The translations under genes and the position numbers were made by a program. Positions 58,023-64,000 of a DNA stretch of 64,000 nucleotides are shown piece after piece. This DNA is from Macrosoma leucophasiata (Eukaryota; Arthropoda; Insecta; Lepidoptera; Hedylidae): contig JAWQUS010000027.1 of the NCBI GenBank assembly GCA_036365455.1, forward strand, positions 10,434,001 through 10,498,000, given 5' to 3'. Position 1 is the first letter of the stretch, and each line of letters opens with the position of its first letter. The notes under the pieces were generated by a model. It was given only the letters and a program-made list of their open reading frames with translations, was not told where the DNA came from and did not search any database.

Positions 58023-58156
58023 GTGAGATTCACAGACCGCACTACGACTTTACTTTCGAGCAAAGTACGCTTCGAACTGTCAAAACCCATACATTTCTGA
58101 CAGTTCTTAGCATAATTTGCTCAAAGTAAAGTCGTAGTGCGGTCTGTGAATCTCAC
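58023..58156. mobile_element. 134-bp palindromic MITE
   Basis: The arms 58023-58064 and 58116-58156 pair except for one extra base, and the interior (GAACTGTCA..TGACAGTTC) pairs as well, so the whole element can fold into one hairpin. Confidence 0.85.
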
Positions 58157-58247
58157 TGTACGTATTCAATCTATATAGGTGGAACTTCTTTGTTCGGCGG
58201 TGCTATGGAATGGAGACGATGGCACCAGATCGAACAGTTCTGATTAC

Positions 58248-58494
58248 TTTTTTTTATAATGGCGGCAATTACGCAATAAGCATGCAGTTCATATTGATGG
58301 TAAGAATACTGCAAGAATGCAGTCTATAGAAATCTCATTCGATGCATAAGTTTTTGCCACCCCTGAGGTTAAGGACTTTTGGCTTTTGCTATAGTTATGA
58401 CGGGGTTAGTTAACACGTAATGCTGAACCCTTGGCGGTAGTTAATGCGGCGGTGCCTACGAACGGTAGATCCGTCACTAGAACTCTACCATCTG
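58248..58494 (-). repeat. SINE-like repeat A, diverged copy
   Basis: TTTTTTTTATAATGGCGGCA tail side, GCATGCAGTTCATATTGATG, and AATGCGGCGGTGCCTACGAA head side. Confidence 0.7.
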
Positions 58495-58744
58495 TTAAAT
58501 GAGCGACATATAAAAGATTAGTATCAGGTATTATGGATTTCGAATGCGAAGGTTATTACATACCTAATCTATACAGCTATGTAGTGCTCGGATGAGGTAA
58601 TTTAAAGATTATGTCGTCCATACTCTGGGGCTAAATATTCTAAGGTCTCTGGCGTTCCAATTTATTGCTCTTACTTATTTCACTTTGCACCAATTGTACC
58701 ATTGGACACAATATGTTTGCTAGTTCTTATTCAGTTTAAGTAGT

Positions 58745-58853
58745 GTTTTTTTATGTAATGGAAGTGGCAAACAAGCATGCAGTTCACATTGATGTTAAGT
58801 GATGACTGCAGCTTGTAGATACCCACACAAAGACCAAGGTCAAAATGCAGTGC
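58745..58853 (-). repeat. SINE-like repeat A, 5'-truncated copy
   Basis: Near-consensus 3' 100 bp (TTTTTTTATGTAATGGAAGT to GGTCAAAATGCAG), then abrupt loss of homology, as expected for a 5'-truncated retroposon. Confidence 0.8.
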
Positions 58854-59792
58854 CATATGAGTGAAAGCAAAGTGTTTTTTTCCTCTCTATAATAACGCCT
58901 TTTTTGCTTTATTTTTACGGAGCTTTTGTTTTGTTACTGAAGACGACGCTAATAAATTATATCCAAATTAATAAAGAACCGGTCATTGACTCGTATATTT
59001 CAAAATGACTAGGCAAAAGGGTGCCCACACGTTTCGAGGTGCGTTACAAAATTTTCGATAAACTTTCTCAGCGATTTGTCAGTGTTTTTTAGTGAATATT
59101 TTTATTCGTTATATATACCAAAATATGTGTTATCAAATACATAAATATGACCCTCGTTTAACCTGACACACTAAAAAGACGACGTCCCGCGAGCCGACTA
59201 AAACGCGGACTCAATAAATTATGAGCGTCCACTTTCGTAGGTGGCAAAACATGAAAATAAGAAAGCGAACACGCTCATTTACATTAACACGTGTATATAC
59301 CGCAAACTCCACATAATTTATTTTCATCACGGAATAATATTAGCAGCTATTTACTCACTCAACCAGTTAAAGTTTCGGCTTAACGCGGATACACATTAGG
59401 AAGTCTATAATAATCTACATATCATTGTTTCAAATATGGCGTATATATTTTTTTTGTCTGTTGACAACGTGTTATCTAATTACATAAATGTTCACAAATA
59501 CTCCATACCAAGGCAAAAACAAAACTGGATCGCTAGATCGTTATCTAGAACAGGAAAATAAAACTATCATGTTATTAATGTTATGTCAAATTATTTATTG
59601 TAACATGTCAACAGGTTTTCATATAGGTTCAACATGTTAATTGTCGCGTGATTTTTATGACTTTGTTCTATCAAAACATTTAATTTTGTAACATATTATT
59701 TAATTACAAGTGTTATTATATACGAGTACTAAACTTGAAAACATATTATTAATATAATACTAATATAAGTATATTATGAGACTAACTACTTA
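58854..59792. other. AT-rich sequence, nothing recognised
   Basis: No gene or repeat family recognised. Confidence 0.4.
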
Positions 59793-59933
59793 CCCCCTTA
59801 TTCATAAACGTATTTTAGCTACAGTGTTGCTAATCTCTCCTTTGACTTTTTCTATCCTGCACATTTGACAATGAAACTGACAAACACAAGGCATAGCTAA
59901 AACGTCTCTAATGTACGTTTATGAATAAGGGGG
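59793..59933. mobile_element. 141-bp MITE with TTA target duplication
   Basis: Terminal inverted repeats CCCCCTTATTCATAAACGTA (left 59793, right end 59933), flanked on both sides by TTA (59790-59792 and 59934-59936). A TTA duplication suggests the PIF/Harbinger group. Confidence 0.82.
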
Positions 59934-59936
59934 TTA

Positions 59937-60505
59937 GTTTATTAAAATGGCTTATAATTATTAGTAGTTATTGTGATGTAGATTCAGTAACTCATTAAGT
60001 TTTAAAACAAATCATTCATTATACCTAATAAATTTTATTAATTCAACGAACGCTTCGAGTTTGAACTTGAATCCGATGGCGTTTGGATATTGATCGTATT
60101 TGTTTACGTTTAAATTAGATACAAAATATACCTATATAAGTAATACAGATCAATTGTTCCTAAGTGATGGATTTGTCTTATTTATATTTAATAAAAAGTT
60201 TTTTCAGATTCTGTATGATTTTTTGTATGCACATATGTAGATATGCGACTCGTCTCAAGATGGTACTAGTCTACCTACTTCACCGGGCAATCGGCGAACG
60301 TAAAGGGTGTCGTAGACTCCTACTAACGATTGCAAGGAAATTGGTCCGCGACTACGACTACGTAGCGTAGCTAAAATTACGTAGCGTAGTCAATTGTTTT
60401 TCTTAAACATTTTATCAAAGAGTGCCTAAAGGTTTTATTCAATGAGTAATTTTATACTCGCCTATGGTCTTTCGCAGGCATGATGTTACGTTTTTTTACG
60501 CTTTA
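59937..60505. other. AT-rich sequence, nothing certain
   Basis: An imperfect repeat CTACGTAGCG..ATTACGTAGCGTAG at 60355-60390. Otherwise nothing recognised. Confidence 0.4.
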
Positions 60506-60509
60506 TTTT

Positions 60510-60590
60510 AAGAAATGCTATTCAAGCATATATAATGCATGCAAACACCCAAGATTAGCCAAATACGTTTTGTCCCCTTTAATTGGTTTA
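60510..60590 (-). repeat. tRNA-derived SINE (family B), body fragment
   Basis: ATGCAAACACCCAAGATTAG and ACGTTTTGTCCCC match the body of family B in reverse. Confidence 0.5.
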
Positions 60591-60621
60591 TTTTCTGTGC
60601 TACGAAGTAACAAACAGGTAT

Positions 60622-60910
60622 ACAGGTGGTAGAACTCCAGTGACGGAGCGCGCGGGCGTAGGTACCACCGTATTACCTAATATACTTGCCGCTAAATGGT
60701 AGTGTTCAGTTCTATCGTGTTCCGGTTGGATGAATGTATGGCCCCGTAATAACTACGAGTATCACAGAGACATAATTACTAATGTCTCAGGGGTGGCAAC
60801 GCATCTGCATTTTGACCACTGATCTTTTATGGGTGCCTATAGGTTGCAGTCAGCACTTAACATCAATGTGAACTGAATGTTGGATTGCCACCTTTATTGC
60901 ATTAAAAAAA
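60622..60910 (+). repeat. SINE-like repeat A, full copy
   Basis: Head CAGGTGGTAGAACTCCAGTG to tail ATTGCATTAAAAAAA, complete but diverged in the middle. Confidence 0.8.
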
Positions 60911-61315
60911 TCTTAATTAATTTCATGACTATATGTCATTACAATTCGATTTGTTTCAGGTACCTTTCAGTATTTTAAAGTGAAGCTACGGTTTATCAGG
61001 TATTAATCTGATTAAGTGGCGTTTAAAAATTACTATCTATTGTTCACGTGTCTTTCCAAGTTATCGTGGATAGGTATGTATGTGCTTTAGTACGCGCACC
61101 TACGTTTAAACGTACCTAGTCATTGCATTATAAGATACGAGCTTCCAGCGATATCGACTTCAGATAGATGGAGTTTAATTCTGGTTATTATAACTCTTGC
61201 TTGCTTGATTACATTTTCCTCTGCTTACACCCTTACACCTTCGGGGAAAAAGTGTGGTTACAGTACGTAAACGTCTTATCTACATTTTTTTCTTATGTTT
61301 ATAATAATATAATAA

Positions 61316-61672
61316 TAATAGCAACCCATTATACGTCCCACTGCTGGGCACGAGTCTCTCCCCTTTTTGGGAGGTGGAGGAGCTTACTCCACCACGCTGC
61401 TCCAATGCGGATTGGTGGAGGTGGATGGGTTAGTGGCCAACCCGTTGTCGGATGTCATCAAACCGCCCCATAAGGCCTCCGATAAGGTTTGAACGACTGC
61501 TATCTGTCGATAGCAACCGGGACCGACGGCTTAACGTGCCCTCCGAAACACGGAAACGCGCATTTAATTTGTCACTAGCGGTCACCCGTCACACTACCCG
61601 ACCGCGCCCGTAGTGCTTAAGCGAGCAGATCGCCTATGATCTACACCAGCCGCGGAGCCATGCGCGCTTTCT
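61316..61672 (-). mobile_element. 5S-rRNA-derived SINE, inverted copy
   Basis: Reverse complement of 25725-26090: tail AATAATAATAGCAACCC, CCCACTGCTGGGCACGAGTC, and at the right GCGGTCACCCGTCAC and GCCCGTAGTGCTTAAGC, the 5S-like boxes on the minus strand. Confidence 0.7.
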
Positions 61673-62299
61673 TATGATTAACGTAAGAATATTACCTGCT
61701 AACAATATCTGTATAAAACCTTTTACATTTGCTTCAGTTTCCGCAGCGTTACATGACTTGAGACACACAATCGTCTGTGACATTGAACGGTCGACCCGAT
61801 TAAGCATAGCAGATGAGTCGCGAGGTCGCAATGCACTGTTCTCTGTCTCATTCTATTGATCGTTCTCACTCCACTCGTTTTACAGCTGTACTTACCTTTT
61901 ATATAATCTGTTACTTTTTAGACTTACTTTTTAGACCATTGTTCCAGTAATATTCGTTTGAGATTACAGAGAGGAATCAGTTGTTTTGTTACAGCTATCG
62001 TTTTTTATCGAAGGTATTTAATTTATTTTTGTAAATCTGAATTCTATGTTTCTATTACCTATATACCTAAATTGAAAATGAAATAACCTAACCGCAATCG
62101 GATTTAGACCACTAAATAAGAAAGATGAAATTCGCTCGAAAAAAAAAATTGTAAGTTAGATGATACCTAGCGTTATATTAAGTACCTAAACATTAAATAT
62201 GTTCCTTTATCCAAGTCTAGCCGTAGCAATCTTAAATTTTAATCTTCAATAACATATGAAGATTTTGCCTTTCAGAGAAAAAATTCAGGGCATTCACAC

Positions 62300-62446
62300 T
62301 AGGTAAAGTCTTAGGAATCGGCGTGCATGTATGAAGAGAATGATGAAGGTAGACGAGGCACGAGAGGTTTGTCAGGACCGGGATATCTGGCGCTCTACAC
62401 TCTCTGCCTACCCCGTTAGGGACCTGGCGTGAAGATACATACACAC
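62300..62446 (+). pseudogene. 3'-terminal coding fragment (GRPR-type family)
   Basis: Plus-strand copy of the 29520-29745 family: CGGCGTGCATGTATGAAGAG to CCCCGTTAGGGACCTGGCGT, encoding EAREVCQDRDIWRSTLSAYP. Confidence 0.5.
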
Positions 62447-62519
62447 TAGGTACAGTTTTGAAAAATATTACGTGAAACTGGGGCATGAAGGATGGGACTG
62501 AACCGATTCCATTCTGATA

Positions 62520-62906
62520 CCATCATCTTTAAAAGAAAATCGCGTTTGTTTTGCTTAAAAATTACGTTTGTTGTGTGGAAAAAGGGGGCAGGGGGTTTTA
62601 TATTCTCTTAATTTTATAATTTATTTAAAAAGTAATATACGGCAAAAAGTTCTGTGAAAATTTTAAGCGTCTTGCTACCGTTATTTTAATATTGAGCAAA
62701 ACTACGAAAAACACGTTTATTGTATTACGGACTTACCTTTATTTTTATTTTATTTTTAGTATTTGTTGTTAGTGGCAATTAAAAAACATAATTTGTGAAA
62801 ATTTCAGCTTTCTAGCTTTCACGGTTCATGAGATACAGCGTGGCGATAGACAGACAGACAGACAGCCAGACAGCCAAGGCTTAGTAATAGGGTCCCGTTT
62901 TTACCT
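62520..62906 (-). repeat. GGTTCCGT repeat family, inverted copy
   Basis: Reverse complement of the 44554-44790 family (CTAGCTTTCACGGTTCATGA, GACAGACAGACAGACAGCC, AATAGGGTCCCG). A repeat-A copy abuts its end, a nested arrangement. Confidence 0.6.
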
Positions 62907-62907
62907 A

Positions 62908-63190
62908 TTTTTATGTAATGGAAGTGGCAAACAAGCATGCAGTTTACATTGATGTTAAGTGATGACTGCAGCCTATAGACACCCACACAAAGACCAAGAT
63001 CAAAATGCAGATTCGTTACCACTTCTGAGGCCTAAGGTGTTATGCCTCTGTGCCGAAAATTACAGGGCCGTACATTACCACCTGACCGGAACACGATAGT
63101 GTTGAACACTACCATTTAGCGGCAAGTATAATAGGTAATGCGGTGGTGCCTACGCCCGCGAGCTCCGTCACTGGAGCTCTACCAATAATA
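62908..63190 (-). repeat. SINE-like repeat A, full near-consensus copy
   Basis: Complete from TTTTTATGTAATGGAAGTGG to CGAGCTCCGTCACTGGAGCT. Close to the 23192-23486 copy, so probably recent. Confidence 0.82.
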
Positions 63191-63251
63191 AAACCCCGTA
63201 TTTAATGATTAAATAATATCAGGGTATAATATAATAGGGACAGCAATATAA

Positions 63252-63336
63252 CAGGATATAATATCGGAGTATCTGGCGCTCCACACTCTCTGCCTACCCT
63301 GTTAGGAAGCTGGCGTGAAGATACATACATTCATAC
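63252..63336 (+). pseudogene. short copy of the GRPR-type 3' end
   Basis: TATCTGGCGCTCCACACTCT and GAAGCTGGCGTGAAGATACA match the end of 62300-62446. Confidence 0.5.
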
Positions 63337-63915
63337 GTATTTAAAGAACGACCTTTTATTTAATTACTTTATTTCAGTTTTTTATATGTATTTGTGAATG
63401 ATTTAAATATTTTTCTCGTATTTAGGTACCTACATAATGCTACTAAAGGCACCATCAGTCCATGATCGTATTTATCCTCACCGTATTTAATTTCTCAGGC
63501 TTGAAGCATTCTTAGAATTATGTTTTCCCGGAAAATCTACCGACCTCATTATGTTTACACAAATACGCCAATTTTGTGAATTATTATCAGACAAACAAAT
63601 CTTCCAAGTACATCCATGATTCTAGAATTTTAAGTAAATAGGAACGTCATTTTTCTTGGTACTGACTAAATAGCAAACCGGTAGATAGTGAATACTGGAC
63701 GCAGCCTATAGATATTATGTAATAAAAAACGAGAGATGAAAATGTAGATTCGCTACCAACTTGCCTCAAAATCAGTGGCGAGATCGGGGCAGTAGTGGGG
63801 AGGACCCTAGATCATACCATAAATCGCTTCGTGTGTAGGTAAATCGTAACCAGATTGTATCGCTTTCAGCGAGCTCACGATTTAGGGACGACCATCCCCA
63901 CCACAACTGTCCTGA
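63337..63915. other. AT-rich sequence, little recognised
   Basis: A decayed repeat-A piece at about 63690-63770 (ACGCAGCCTATAGATATTAT). Otherwise nothing. Confidence 0.4.
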
Positions 63916-63920
63916 TATGG

Positions 63921-64000
63921 TCCCAAAGACCAGAGGTTAATATGCAGGTGTGTTTCCACTTCTGAGGCCTTAGGTATTGTGCCTCTGTGCCGGAAATTAC
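63921..64000 (-). repeat. SINE-like repeat A, cut by the window end
   Basis: CCAAAGACCAGAGGTTAATA to TGTGCCGGAAATTAC matches the middle of repeat A on the reverse strand and continues beyond the window. Confidence 0.7.

Noticed and set aside
61168..61473. 101-codon open frame on the plus strand
   Set aside because: Its C-terminal half is the inverted 5S-derived SINE; no independent support.
1..64000. CRISPR array, operon or bacterial island
   Set aside because: Tandem arrays here have long, imperfect units without spacers; the gene has spliceosomal introns and the repeats are eukaryotic.

Overview
The window looks like AT-rich nuclear DNA of a moth or butterfly (Lepidoptera). The evidence is one insect-type gene split into many small exons with GT/AG introns, surrounded by transposable elements of lepidopteran character: Helitron-like elements with A|TC...CTAG|T ends, an RTE-clade LINE with a (TGA)n tail, mariner 3' ends, a 5S-rRNA-derived SINE, tRNA-derived SINEs, and about 20 copies of a roughly 280-bp SINE-like repeat. 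I see no bacterial genes, CRISPR array, rRNA gene or credible functional tRNA gene.

The only protein-coding gene I can support is on the minus strand: the tonalli/ZMIZ1 orthologue, a MIZ/SP-RING zinc-finger protein. Ten coding exons from 19672 down to the stop at 10555-10557 join in a consistent reading frame. The SP-RING is in exon 7 (12503-12166), and the C-terminus ends in the family's DDLL-x-LFE motif. The most likely first coding exon is 20561-20492, next to a CpG-rich promoter-like stretch, which gives an 873-residue protein. A second phase-compatible first exon lies at 55514-55454. A 44-nt alternative exon (15158-15115) and a NAGNAG acceptor at the exon 8/9 junction suggest isoform switches. 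A long repeat-free 3' UTR probably runs from 10554 to about 7745.

Layout. 1-2100: nothing recognised. 2101-7330: repeats, including a SINE-like copy, a tRNA-derived SINE, a jockey-like fragment, a complete RTE insertion with an 11-bp target-site duplication, a Helitron-like element and a mariner 3' end. 7600-20900: the gene, its 3' UTR and introns, nearly free of mobile elements. 20900-64000: a long stretch dense in SINEs, MITE/foldback elements, Helitrons and LINE 3' ends, with no certain coding exon. It is either a giant first intron (if the 55.5-kb exon is real) or the upstream intergenic region.

No exotic multi-gene system is visible. The most interesting items are post-transcriptional features of the MIZ gene (the exon that overlaps a stop and a start as ATGA, the NAGNAG site that toggles an IKQE SUMO-type motif, the possible alternative promoters) and several unusually well-preserved transposon structures.
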